Below, in pieces: positions 1-7,442 of a DNA stretch of 19,046 bases (positions within the stretch are counted from its first letter, which is position 1; each line of letters opens with the position of its first letter). The stretch is from an uncultured Peptococcaceae bacterium (GTDB taxonomy: Bacteria; Bacillota; Peptococcia; Peptococcales; Peptococcaceae): positions 1-19,046 of the forward strand of contig USCP01000012.1 in the NCBI GenBank assembly GCA_900553245.1. The letters run 5' to 3'. The notes below the pieces were generated by a model. That model was not told the DNA's origin and searched no databases. It saw only the letters and a program-made list of their open reading frames with translations. The position numbers were made by a program, and so were the translations under genes.

Positions 1-124
1 AAGGTATCTATCGTTACCGAAGGTATGAATTCCAACCGAAATCCGTGATGAACCATATAAAAACCGTCTTGGTGGTATTGCGATTCAAAATAAAGCTACG
101 AAGCAACGACGTCGTTTCAGTGAT
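1..124. other. Left edge; possible tail of an upstream gene and 5' part of the VanW gene
   Basis: No complete gene is visible here. One plus-strand frame reads open from the window edge to a stop at 46-48 and could be the last residues of an upstream gene. The frame of the VanW-family gene is open from 29 (just after a TGA at 26-28) and has coding character, with a basic stretch (KQRRRF) directly before the first ATG at 125. It contains no ATG, GTG or TTG upstream of 125, only ATT codons at 29, 77 and 83. The VanW gene may therefore start at a rare codon, or a frameshift may lie in this stretch. Confidence 0.3.
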
Positions 125-931
125 ATGAATCCGATTTTTTATCATCTTGCGGTGCAAAAAGAAACTGCTAAACGTATTATGAAGGATGCCTTGAGCCATA
201 CACAATTTGCAAAAGAAGTATCGAAGAGTGTGCTGCCAACAGTCATTTCTGACCACCATTCCAAGGTAATCAAGACCGGTCCTGGGATTGATCCGGTATT
301 ACAGGAAAACAAAGCGGTGAATATTAAGTTGGCGTGTGAAAAACTCAACGGACTGATTATTCATCCGGGAGAAACCTTTTCTTTTTGGCATTTAGTAGGA
401 AAAATTTCTGAGAAAAAAGGCTATAAAGATGGACGTGTGATTGAAAAAAACCAAATTATTCCAGGATTGGGTGGCGGATTATGTAATCTTGCTAATACCA
501 TCAATCTTTTGGTCATGCACAGTCCTCTTGAAATAACAGAGTTTCACAAGCACTCAGATGCGTTGGCATGCGATATTGACCACAGAAAACCGCTCAGTGC
601 AGGGACATCCATTTTCTATAACTACGTGGACTATCGATTTGTTAATACCACCAATCAAGATGTTCAGCTGATGGTTTGGGTAGAAAATGTTCGATTATAT
701 GGTGAATTACGTGCTAAACATCCGTTTCCATGGACCTATGAACTGACTGAGGAGGACCATCATTTTAAAAAGGAAGCCGATGGCAAGTATTATCGTGTTT
801 CTAAAATTTATAAGGATACAAAAAATCGCATTTCTGGCGTGAGAGTCAAACATGAATTGATTTGGGATAACCATTCGGAAGTGATGTTTCCAGTGGAATT
901 GATTCCGGAAGAAATGATTAGAAACGACTGA
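125..931 (+). CDS. VanW-family protein, start uncertain
   Basis: The 268-aa product resembles the VanW accessory protein of vanB-type glycopeptide-resistance clusters and its many chromosomal relatives, whose biochemical role is unknown. The family core is visible: NIKLACEKLNGL (about 66-77), PGETFSFW (81-88), YKDG (100-103) and GLGGGLCNLAN (114-124). A second half of about 130 residues also follows the VanW pattern. The first ATG is at 125 but has no recognisable ribosome site, and the same frame stays open back to 29, so the N-terminus is probably incomplete as given. No signal peptide or membrane segment is evident. No vanR/S/H/A/X genes are nearby, so resistance should not be inferred. 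It ends at a strong terminator facing the convergent CinA-like gene. Confidence 0.8.
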   Translation: MNPIFYHLAVQKETAKRIMKDALSHTQFAKEVSKSVLPTVISDHHSKVIKTGPGIDPVLQENKAVNIKLACEKLNGLIIHPGETFSFWHLVGKISEKKGYKDGRVIEKNQIIPGLGGGLCNLANTINLLVMHSPLEITEFHKHSDALACDIDHRKPLSAGTSIFYNYVDYRFVNTTNQDVQLMVWVENVRLYGELRAKHPFPWTYELTEEDHHFKKEADGKYYRVSKIYKDTKNRISGVRVKHELIWDNHSEVMFPVELIPEEMIRND

Positions 932-936
932 ACATT

Positions 937-978
937 AAAGGGCTTCATCTATTCAACTTAGAATAGATGAAGCCCTTT
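937..978. terminator. Bidirectional terminator between VanW and CinA-like genes
   Basis: Perfect 18-bp stem: 937-954 pairs with 961-978 around a 6-nt loop (aactta). On the plus strand the stem is followed by GTTTATT. The stem's own AAA/TTT ends give U-rich ends in both directions. It lies 5 nt after the VanW stop and 5 nt before the stop codon of the minus-strand gene, so it serves both. Confidence 0.9.
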
Positions 979-983
979 GTTTA

Positions 984-1874
984 TTAGAGTGCGTGGAGAT
1001 GTGTAAGTAATTTTTCAAAAATAAATCGGACGCAATCGGCACGAATAAAGTCACGGTCGGTGCATATTGTTTCATTAGAAGCGAGGTATCGGTAGGTGTA
1101 TCGGTCGTTGTTAATGGCGATGCAACAATATACGAGACCTTCGGGATTGCCGTCGACATCCGGTCCTGGACCGGCAACGCCGGTAGTAGACAGTGCAATA
1201 TCGGTGGCAAACAGACGTTGTGCGCCTATTGCCATGGCCTCAGCGGTTTCTTTTGAAACGATGCCCTTTTCGGAAATGATATTTTCCGAAACTTGAAGAA
1301 CTTGTGTTTTTGCCTCGGCAGTGTAGGTACAAGCGCCGCCGTAAAAATAAGTTGATGCGCCGGCAATATCGGTGAGCGTCTTAGCGATGAAACCGCCGGT
1401 ACAGCTTTCTGCGCAGGAAATAGTGAGGTGGGTGTGGTTGAGGCTAGTGCCTAGTTGTAATGAAAGGGCATGAAGCGTGCGAGGGACAAGGGCGTGATAA
1501 TATGCGCTAAGACTTTGTTCAGCAATAGGTAGGCAATTTTTGTTTGTTGGAGTTAGACCGAGTATATGAGTGTATGCATTCATTCGCGCATAAAAGTGGA
1601 ATGGGGCAGACGTTTCTTGGTGTTTGCAGTTTGGATGATGGGCAAGGGCTTGGTGCAAAAAATGCCATTCTGTGTCGGTGCCGAAAATTAAAATGATACG
1701 AGTATCGCTTGTGTTGGCAAAACGGTGCATGATTGACCCAAGTTCAGAGACGCTGTGATAGGCTTGAAGCATACAGGTCGAATGGCTTTGAAGCATAGTG
1801 ATGAGAGGCCATTCATGAATAGATGAATAGTCATCATTTTTTGGAAATAATACTAAAGTGCGATAAGAATACAT
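984..1874 (-). CDS. CinA C-terminal-domain protein (nicotinamide-nucleotide amidohydrolase type)
   Basis: The C-terminal half (about 148-296) is a clear CinA-C/PncC domain. It has AESCTGG (155-161, containing the active-site Ser of the family), IAGAST, GIVSKETAEAMA and TGVAGPGP (231-238). PncC-type enzymes deamidate NMN to nicotinic acid mononucleotide in pyridine-nucleotide recycling. The first ~140 residues do not show the MoaB/MogA-like domain motifs of full-length CinA, and I do not recognise them. The start is M at 1872-1874, since AAGGAGG lies 7 nt upstream; an in-frame ATG 15 codons earlier (1919) lacks such a site and would sit over the arg promoter. The gene is divergent from argC, with about 80 nt between them. 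The symbol is left blank because the CinA N-terminal domain is not visible. Confidence 0.85.
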   Translation of the reverse strand: MYSYRTLVLFPKNDDYSSIHEWPLITMLQSHSTCMLQAYHSVSELGSIMHRFANTSDTRIILIFGTDTEWHFLHQALAHHPNCKHQETSAPFHFYARMNAYTHILGLTPTNKNCLPIAEQSLSAYYHALVPRTLHALSLQLGTSLNHTHLTISCAESCTGGFIAKTLTDIAGASTYFYGGACTYTAEAKTQVLQVSENIISEKGIVSKETAEAMAIGAQRLFATDIALSTTGVAGPGPDVDGNPEGLVYCCIAINNDRYTYRYLASNETICTDRDFIRADCVRFIFEKLLTHLHAL

Positions 1875-1900
1875 TTTTGCCTCCTTTTGATAAAAAACAC

Positions 1901-1929
1901 TTGAATAAATATACAGCAAGTTGTATAAT
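1901..1929 (+). promoter_or_regulatory. arg operon promoter
   Basis: TTGAAT (1901-1906), a 17-nt spacer and a perfect TATAAT (1924-1929), 26 nt before the argC start. It is the only strong promoter seen ahead of the nine-gene operon. It sits between divergent genes and overlaps an ARG-box-like operator. Confidence 0.85.
1902..1915 (+). promoter_or_regulatory. ARG box (ArgR/AhrC operator)
   Basis: TGAATAAATATACA matches the ARG-box pattern TGAATWWWWATTCA at 13 of 14 positions and covers the -35 hexamer. Known ArgR/AhrC repressors bind such boxes with arginine as co-repressor, so blocking of RNA polymerase is the expected effect. No good second box is seen at the usual 21-nt spacing. The repressor gene is not in this window. 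Confidence 0.7.
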
Positions 1930-1955
1930 ACATAACATCAGATGGAGGTGTCGAT

Positions 1956-2987
1956 ATGATTAATGTAGGTATTATTGGTGCAACCGGCTATACGGGCTCT
2001 GAATTGATTCGTTTACTCAGTGGGCATGATGAGGTCAGACTCACTGCCATTGGCGCACGTAGCGTGGATGGGCCGGTATCCGATGTTCATAAAAGTCTAC
2101 TGGGTCTTGATGATGCGGTATTTTGTGATATGGCAATTGAAAATTATACTGCGTGTGATGTGGTTTTTTTGGCATTGCCTCATGGGACATCTTCCGAATA
2201 TGCAAAACAACTCATTGAGCGCGGTGTAAGGGTCATTGACCTTGGCGCGGATTTTCGCTTAAATGATCCGGTGGTATACGAAGAATGGTATAACGCTGAA
2301 CACGTGTGTAGGAATGGATGGAAAACAACGGTCTACGGCTTGCCGGAATTGCACCGTGAGGATATTAAAGCTAGTCAGTTGGTGGCAAATCCAGGATGTT
2401 TCCCTACCAGTATTATCCTTGGTTTGGCACCGCTTTGCAAAGCCAAATTGGTGAATCCGGCAATGGTTGTTGTAGACAGCGACTCCGGTTTGACTGGCGC
2501 CGGTAAAAAGTTGACAGATAGTTCACATTTCGTGAATGTGAACGAAAATGTGACGGCATATAATATTGGCAAGCATCGTCATATTACAGAAATTCGTCAA
2601 GAAGTAGACGGTTTGTGCGACTATGATGTGGATGTGATATTTAATCCGCATTTGGCGCCTGTTAATCGCGGGATTTTGTCGACCATCACCTTAAAGTTGA
2701 CAAAAGATTGTACAGCGGAAGAATTGGATGCCATGTATCATGCGTTTTACGATGAGGAACCATTTGTACGTGTTCGTCCTATGGGTGAATACGCAGCAAC
2801 CAAATGGGTAATGGGATCGAATTATTGTGATATTTCATTACATGTTGTAAATGAACGTACTGTGGTTGTTTGTGCAGCCATTGATAATATTGTAAAAGGC
2901 GCAAGCGGTCAAGCCATTCAAAACATGAATATCATGTTTGGCTTCCCGGAAACCATGGGATTGAAGCAATTCCCAATGTGCCCTTAA
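1956..2987 (+). CDS. argC: N-acetyl-gamma-glutamyl-phosphate reductase
   Basis: The 343-aa product carries out the NADPH-dependent reduction of N-acetylglutamyl phosphate to N-acetylglutamate semialdehyde, the third step of ornithine synthesis. It has the N-terminal Rossmann motif GATGYTGSEL (8-17), the active-site cysteine in NPGCFPT (C148) and the conserved HRHITEI segment. Length is normal for the family. The start is set by GGAGGTG at 1944-1950, 5 nt upstream. It is the first gene of the operon, and argJ follows after 17 nt. Confidence 0.97.
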   Translation: MINVGIIGATGYTGSELIRLLSGHDEVRLTAIGARSVDGPVSDVHKSLLGLDDAVFCDMAIENYTACDVVFLALPHGTSSEYAKQLIERGVRVIDLGADFRLNDPVVYEEWYNAEHVCRNGWKTTVYGLPELHREDIKASQLVANPGCFPTSIILGLAPLCKAKLVNPAMVVVDSDSGLTGAGKKLTDSSHFVNVNENVTAYNIGKHRHITEIRQEVDGLCDYDVDVIFNPHLAPVNRGILSTITLKLTKDCTAEELDAMYHAFYDEEPFVRVRPMGEYAATKWVMGSNYCDISLHVVNERTVVVCAAIDNIVKGASGQAIQNMNIMFGFPETMGLKQFPMCP

Positions 2988-3004
2988 GGAAAAGGAGTAA
3001 GACA

Positions 3005-4195
3005 ATGAGTTTTCCAAAAGGATATAAAGCCACCGGTTTGAACTGTGGCATTAAAAAAGAAAAATCAGACTTGGCTGTGGTTGTTTCCGATGTACCGGCA
3101 GCGGCGGCAGCTGTATATACAACTAATTTGTTTCAAGCGGCACCACTTCAAGTAACCAAAAACAATTTGCTCAAGGAAGGAAAAGCACAAGCCGTTGTTG
3201 TAAACAGCGGTGTGGCTAATGCGGCGATGGGCAAACAAGGTGTTGCAGATTCCGAGAAGGTGGCAGGCGCTCTAGCTAAGGCGTATGATTTGCCTGCACA
3301 TTATACCATCGTGGCATCTACCGGTGTGATTGGGATGCCACTTCCGGTAGATAAGATCGTTAGTGGGATTGAACAATCAAAGACGATGCTTGCTCCATTG
3401 GATGAAGGCGCTGATTTGGCCTCTCAAGCGATTATGACGACCGACTCTGTGCCAAAGACGGCGGAAGCAGTGGTCAATGTGGATGGGGTAGATGTTCATT
3501 TTTGGGGGATGTGCAAAGGGGCAGGGATGATTCATCCGAATATGTCTACAATGTTGGGCTTTGTACTCTCCGATGCGGCGATTGATTCCGCATTGCTTCA
3601 ACAAGCGCTCAAAAATGCCATTGGTGACAGTTTTAACATGATTTCTGTGGATGGTGATACCTCTACCAACGATATGGTGACTGTTCTTGCCAACGGGATG
3701 GCAGAAAACACATTGATTAGCGATGAACACTCGGAAGCTTATCAGTTGTTTGCGAGTGCACTTAAGGACATCTGTATTGCGCTTGCCAAGCAAATTGTTG
3801 CCGACGGTGAAGGTGCGACCAGGATGTTTGAAGTAAAGGTGCAACATGCCTTGTCCGTAACCGATGCAAAAACCATTGCAAGAGCCGTGACTTCTTCCAG
3901 TTTAGTGAAGGCGGCCATGTATGGTCGTGATGCAAACTGGGGACGTATCGCATGTGCGGCAGGCTATTCCGGAGCGATTTTTAATCCGGACTTGATGGAC
4001 ATCTATGTAGGGCCTCTTCAGGTTGCAAAAGCCGGACAGGGTCTTGCCTTTGATGAAGAAAAAGCTCTCGCTATTCTTTCTGAGGATTTCGTAGAAGTCC
4101 TTATTGATCTTCATGAGGGTACTGAAGAAGCTGTTGCCTGGGGATGTGATTTGACACATGATTATGTCAGCATCAATGCAGATTACAGGAGCTAA
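3005..4195 (+). CDS. argJ: Glutamate N-acetyltransferase / amino-acid acetyltransferase (ornithine acetyltransferase)
   Basis: The 396-aa product transfers the acetyl group from N-acetylornithine back to glutamate. In bifunctional members it also makes N-acetylglutamate from acetyl-CoA. ArgJ proteins cut themselves into two chains before a conserved Thr, the new N-terminal nucleophile; here the site is within KGAGMIHPNMSTMLGF, between S181 and T182. The C-terminal half carries the family segment AMYGRDANWGR. The start is ATG 3005, with AAAGGAG 7 nt upstream; an earlier in-frame ATG at 2978 lies inside argC and lacks a ribosome site. Its presence, with no argA or argE in the operon, indicates the acetyl-recycling pathway. 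argB starts 2 nt after its stop. Confidence 0.96.
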   Translation: MSFPKGYKATGLNCGIKKEKSDLAVVVSDVPAAAAAVYTTNLFQAAPLQVTKNNLLKEGKAQAVVVNSGVANAAMGKQGVADSEKVAGALAKAYDLPAHYTIVASTGVIGMPLPVDKIVSGIEQSKTMLAPLDEGADLASQAIMTTDSVPKTAEAVVNVDGVDVHFWGMCKGAGMIHPNMSTMLGFVLSDAAIDSALLQQALKNAIGDSFNMISVDGDTSTNDMVTVLANGMAENTLISDEHSEAYQLFASALKDICIALAKQIVADGEGATRMFEVKVQHALSVTDAKTIARAVTSSSLVKAAMYGRDANWGRIACAAGYSGAIFNPDLMDIYVGPLQVAKAGQGLAFDEEKALAILSEDFVEVLIDLHEGTEEAVAWGCDLTHDYVSINADYRS

Positions 4196-4197
4196 TT

Positions 4198-5073
4198 ATG
4201 GAATTTGGAAATCATACAGCGGAAGTTCTGGTAGAAGCGCTTCCTTATATTAAAAAATTCTACGGCAATACCATTGTTATTAAATATGGTGGTCATGCAA
4301 TGGTCGATAAAACCATGCGAGAAAAGGTTATTTCTGATATTGTACTGATGCGTTATGTTGGAATGAATCCAATTCTCGTTCATGGCGGTGGCCCAGACAT
4401 CAATTATTGGCTTGAAAAAGAAAACTATCAATGCAAGTTTGTTGATGGTCTTCGTGTGACTGACAACGAAGTGCTTGAAATTGCACAAATGGTCTTAATT
4501 GGCAAGGTGAATCAAGAAATCGTAGCGCTGTTGCAAAAGCATGGCGGGAAGGCGGCTGGTTTGAGCGGCATTGACGGCGGGACCATTCAAGCAAAGAAAA
4601 AAATGCATTATGATAAAAACAACCAATTGGTTGACTTGGGATTTGTCGGTGAAATTACCGATATTCATCCGGAACTCATTCTCAACGCCTTGTCTAAAGA
4701 ATATATTCCGGTCATTTCTCCGATTGGCTTGGATGAAAACGGCGGACGCTATAATATTAACGGTGATACGGCAGCGGCTGCGGTTGCTGCTGCACTCAAG
4801 GCTGACAAATTCTTTCTGCTCACAGATACAGACGGGATTTTAGACCAGTCCGGCGCACGTATTAGTAAGTTATCGAGTGCTGATTTAGATACCCTTCAAG
4901 ATGAGGGCGTGATTTACGGCGGCATGATTCCGAAAGCAAAATGTTGTCAATTTGCCATTGACAATGGGGTGCAAAGTGCCCACATCATTAACGGGCAAAT
5001 GCAACACAGTTTATTGCTTGAATTATTTACTGACGATGGGGTCGGTACAATGGTCACTGGAGGGAAAGCATAA
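4198..5073 (+). CDS. argB: Acetylglutamate kinase
   Basis: The 291-aa amino-acid-kinase-fold enzyme phosphorylates N-acetylglutamate, the second and usually controlled step. Visible motifs are IVIKYGGHAM (catalytic Lys near 29), HGGGPDIN, NGDTAAAAVA, LLTDTDGIL and GGMIPKA. The N-terminal segment before the first strand (AEVLVEALPYIKKFYG) resembles the extra helix of arginine-inhibited, hexamer-forming kinases such as that of Thermotoga maritima. Feedback inhibition by arginine is therefore likely, though inferred. The ribosome site (AGGAG) overlaps the end of argJ. The stop codon overlaps the argD start by one base (TAATG). Confidence 0.96.
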   Translation: MEFGNHTAEVLVEALPYIKKFYGNTIVIKYGGHAMVDKTMREKVISDIVLMRYVGMNPILVHGGGPDINYWLEKENYQCKFVDGLRVTDNEVLEIAQMVLIGKVNQEIVALLQKHGGKAAGLSGIDGGTIQAKKKMHYDKNNQLVDLGFVGEITDIHPELILNALSKEYIPVISPIGLDENGGRYNINGDTAAAAVAAALKADKFFLLTDTDGILDQSGARISKLSSADLDTLQDEGVIYGGMIPKAKCCQFAIDNGVQSAHIINGQMQHSLLLELFTDDGVGTMVTGGKA

Positions 5074-6242
5074 TGGATGAACAATTAGTTGCCAAAGGGC
5101 AAGAATATATCATGGGGACCTATAAACAGGCACCCATCGTTGTAGAATCCGGTGAAGGGGTATATGTGACCGACACCACCGGAAAAAAATACTTGGATAT
5201 GGTCAGTGGGATTGCGGTAAACAGTTTGGGTTATAACCATCCAAAGTTGGTAGCTGCTATTAAAGAACAAGCAGAAACCTTAATTCATATTTCAAACCTC
5301 TATTGGAACAAGCCTCAAATTGAACTCGCCGAAAAGCTCTGCAATGCAAGTGGCTTGGGTAAAGCGTTTTTTTGTAACAGTGGGGCCGAAGCCAATGAAT
5401 CTGCTATTAAGTTGGCTAGAAAGTACGGAAATGGTCGCCAAACTATTATTTCCATGGTGCAATCCTTCCATGGTCGTACCATTGGGGCATTAACCGCGAC
5501 CGGTCAGGAAAAATACCATAAAGGCTTTGCGCCGCTGCCTGAGGGCTTCAAATATACAGAAGCCAACAATATTGAAATGTTAGACAGCCTTGTTGATGAT
5601 GATACTTGTGCCATCATGCTTGAAGTTATTCAAGGGGAAGCAGGTATCATCTCTATGAACGAAGACTTTCTCAAGCATGTCGAAGCGGTTTGCAAGGAAA
5701 AAGACATCCTTTTTATCATTGATGAAGTGCAAACTGGGATGGGCAGAACTGGCTATGCCTTTGCGCATCAAAAATTTGGTCTATCTCCGGATATTGTAAC
5801 CATGGCGAAAGCTGTAGCCGGTGGTGTTCCAATGGGCGCGATGCTTGCAAAGAATCATGTAGCGGCAGCTTTCCAACCAGGGGATCACGCATCCACTTTT
5901 GGTGGGAATCCTTTAGCAGCTCATGCAGGCTGTGTGGTTGCGGACATCATCTTCGATGAGGCCTTCTTGAAAGATGTACAAGAAAAGGGCGAATACTTTG
6001 CCGAACAATTGGCGCAATTTGTTGATAGCGAAAAGGTGCTTGAAGTCAGAGGACGCGGATTGATGCTCGGCTTAGCAATGGCAGATGGAACCGATATGGG
6101 GGCATTGACGCAAGCGGCTTGTGATGAGGGTGCTCTGATTTGTACCGCCGGGAAGAATGTGTTGCGTTTTGTTCCTCCACTCGTTATTAGCAAGGCGGAA
6201 ATAGATCAAGTCATTGAAATCCTTAAAAAGGTATTGAAGTAA
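5073..6242 (+). CDS. argD: Acetylornithine aminotransferase
   Basis: The 389-aa class-III PLP aminotransferase converts N-acetylglutamate semialdehyde to N-acetylornithine using glutamate. Visible features are CNSGAEANE (101-109), SFHGRT (131-136), IIDEVQTGMGRTG (Asp 217 for PLP), the Schiff-base lysine K246 in TMAKAVAGGVP, and the phosphate-binding STFGGNP. The close relative argD/succinylornithine or 4-aminobutyrate transaminase is unlikely given the operon. Its start overlaps the argB stop and its own stop overlaps the start of the tyrA-like gene (TAATG again), suggesting translational coupling along this stretch. Confidence 0.96.
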   Translation: MDEQLVAKGQEYIMGTYKQAPIVVESGEGVYVTDTTGKKYLDMVSGIAVNSLGYNHPKLVAAIKEQAETLIHISNLYWNKPQIELAEKLCNASGLGKAFFCNSGAEANESAIKLARKYGNGRQTIISMVQSFHGRTIGALTATGQEKYHKGFAPLPEGFKYTEANNIEMLDSLVDDDTCAIMLEVIQGEAGIISMNEDFLKHVEAVCKEKDILFIIDEVQTGMGRTGYAFAHQKFGLSPDIVTMAKAVAGGVPMGAMLAKNHVAAAFQPGDHASTFGGNPLAAHAGCVVADIIFDEAFLKDVQEKGEYFAEQLAQFVDSEKVLEVRGRGLMLGLAMADGTDMGALTQAACDEGALICTAGKNVLRFVPPLVISKAEIDQVIEILKKVLK

Positions 6243-7087
6243 TGAAAGTACTGATTGTAGGGTTGGGGCTGATTGGCGGTTCTGTGGCAAAGGCATTGTC
6301 TGCGTACACTGATTTAAAAGTTGTGGGAATGGACAAAAATGATGCTTCTCTTGCATTGGCGTTAGATGAAAAGTCCATTGCGTACATTGCCGGTGAGCAG
6401 GATTTAATGGATGCTGATGTTACAGTGCTTGCCATGACCTCAAAGAACATTATTCGATTTGTAGAAGAAAACCATCAAATCATGAACAAAAATGGGTTGG
6501 TGGTCGACGTATGTGGCGTAAAGCGTGACATTATGGCATGTTTTCGTAAATATTTTTTTGAAGACGGTCCGCAATATATTGGTATGCATCCAATGGCTGG
6601 GCGTGAACTTTTTGGTTACGCACACTCCTTGGTCAATTTGTTTCAAGGTGCAAGTTTGGTTGTAACAAAGGAACCGGACTTGGAGTATCATGTGGATTGG
6701 GAGCAACTTGCAGAAGTTGTCGCGGCGATGGGATTCAGAAAAATGGTTGAATCCACGCCGGAAACCCATGATCAAATTATTGCTTATACGTCTCAATTGG
6801 CACATGTGGTATCGAGTGCCTATATCAAAAGTCCAACCATGCTGCGTGAAGAAGGGTACAGTGCAGGAAGTTTTAGAGATTTAACCCGTGTGGCACGATT
6901 GGATGAAAAGATGTGGACGGATTTATTCTTGAGAAACGCTGATTATCTTGTTGATGAAATTGATGAAATTATAAAGCATTTGGTTGAATACAAAGACGTT
7001 CTAGTTGATCATGACGCTGAAAAACTTGAAATTTTGCTCAAAGATGGTAGAGTAAAAAAAGAGTGGAGCAATGACCACGTTCAGTAA
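6242..7087 (+). CDS. tyrA: Prephenate dehydrogenase (TyrA family)
   Basis: The 281-aa product has an N-terminal NAD(P)-binding motif (VGLGLIGGS, 6-14), a GMHPMAGRE segment (H116) and an ETHDQIIAYTSQLAHVVSSA helix (H176, H188). All are typical of TyrA enzymes, which oxidatively decarboxylate prephenate to 4-hydroxyphenylpyruvate for tyrosine, or arogenate to tyrosine. The pattern matches the dehydrogenase domain only: no chorismate mutase domain is fused and no C-terminal ACT domain is seen. It is unusual in being inside an arginine operon, overlapping argD by one base. Substrate choice (prephenate or arogenate) cannot be read from sequence by eye. Confidence 0.85.
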   Translation: MKVLIVGLGLIGGSVAKALSAYTDLKVVGMDKNDASLALALDEKSIAYIAGEQDLMDADVTVLAMTSKNIIRFVEENHQIMNKNGLVVDVCGVKRDIMACFRKYFFEDGPQYIGMHPMAGRELFGYAHSLVNLFQGASLVVTKEPDLEYHVDWEQLAEVVAAMGFRKMVESTPETHDQIIAYTSQLAHVVSSAYIKSPTMLREEGYSAGSFRDLTRVARLDEKMWTDLFLRNADYLVDEIDEIIKHLVEYKDVLVDHDAEKLEILLKDGRVKKEWSNDHVQ

Positions 7088-7103
7088 ATGATTAAAAGAT
7101 AGG

Positions 7104-7442
7104 ATGTCGTTTATGTTTGATAAAGAAGTGTATTGTGGTAACGCAAGTAACATGGTGAAGGAAGCCCATCAAACCATCTATGAGAGTTTGGGTAAGTTAA
7201 AATATGTAAACCTTAAGTATAAGGCTCAGGGGCAATCTGAAAGCGCTTGGTTGTATAATGTGGATTTTGAAATTAAAGGTGATCAATGTGAAATCGTGTT
7301 TCAAAATTCCGATACGCCATCTATTTCAGTGGCCCTTGATGTGCTGGAATATTTGAAGTTGAGACCATATTATATTGCCACCTGTGTGGGCTTTAAAAAC
7401 ATTATTTTCTACAGTTATGAAGAGAAAGGGGTAGAACAATGA
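7104..7442 (+). CDS. Unknown 112-aa protein inside the arg operon
   Basis: I do not recognise a family. The product is small, soluble and of mixed composition, with no signal peptide or membrane segment. It has three cysteines (in YCGN, DQCE and ATCV) and alternating hydrophobic stretches suggesting an alpha/beta fold. ATG 7104 is followed by a second in-frame ATG at 7113. AGGATG lies 6 nt before the latter, so the start may be 7113 (109 aa). The stop overlaps the argF start (ATGA at 7439-7442), so argF translation is probably coupled to it. It begins 16 nt after tyrA. Position alone links it to arginine or tyrosine synthesis. Confidence 0.75.
   Translation: MSFMFDKEVYCGNASNMVKEAHQTIYESLGKLKYVNLKYKAQGQSESAWLYNVDFEIKGDQCEIVFQNSDTPSISVALDVLEYLKLRPYYIATCVGFKNIIFYSYEEKGVEQ

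Noticed and set aside
125..931. Vancomycin resistance determinant
   Set aside because: VanW homologues are widespread in chromosomes without resistance, and no vanH/A/B/X or sensor-regulator genes are present here.
1875..1919. Earlier start of the CinA-like gene at 1919
   Set aside because: Would read across the arg promoter; the strong AAGGAGG is placed for ATG 1874.
2978..3004. Earlier argJ start at ATG 2978
   Set aside because: Lies inside argC with no ribosome site; ATG 3005 has AAAGGAG at ideal spacing and matches the family N-terminus.
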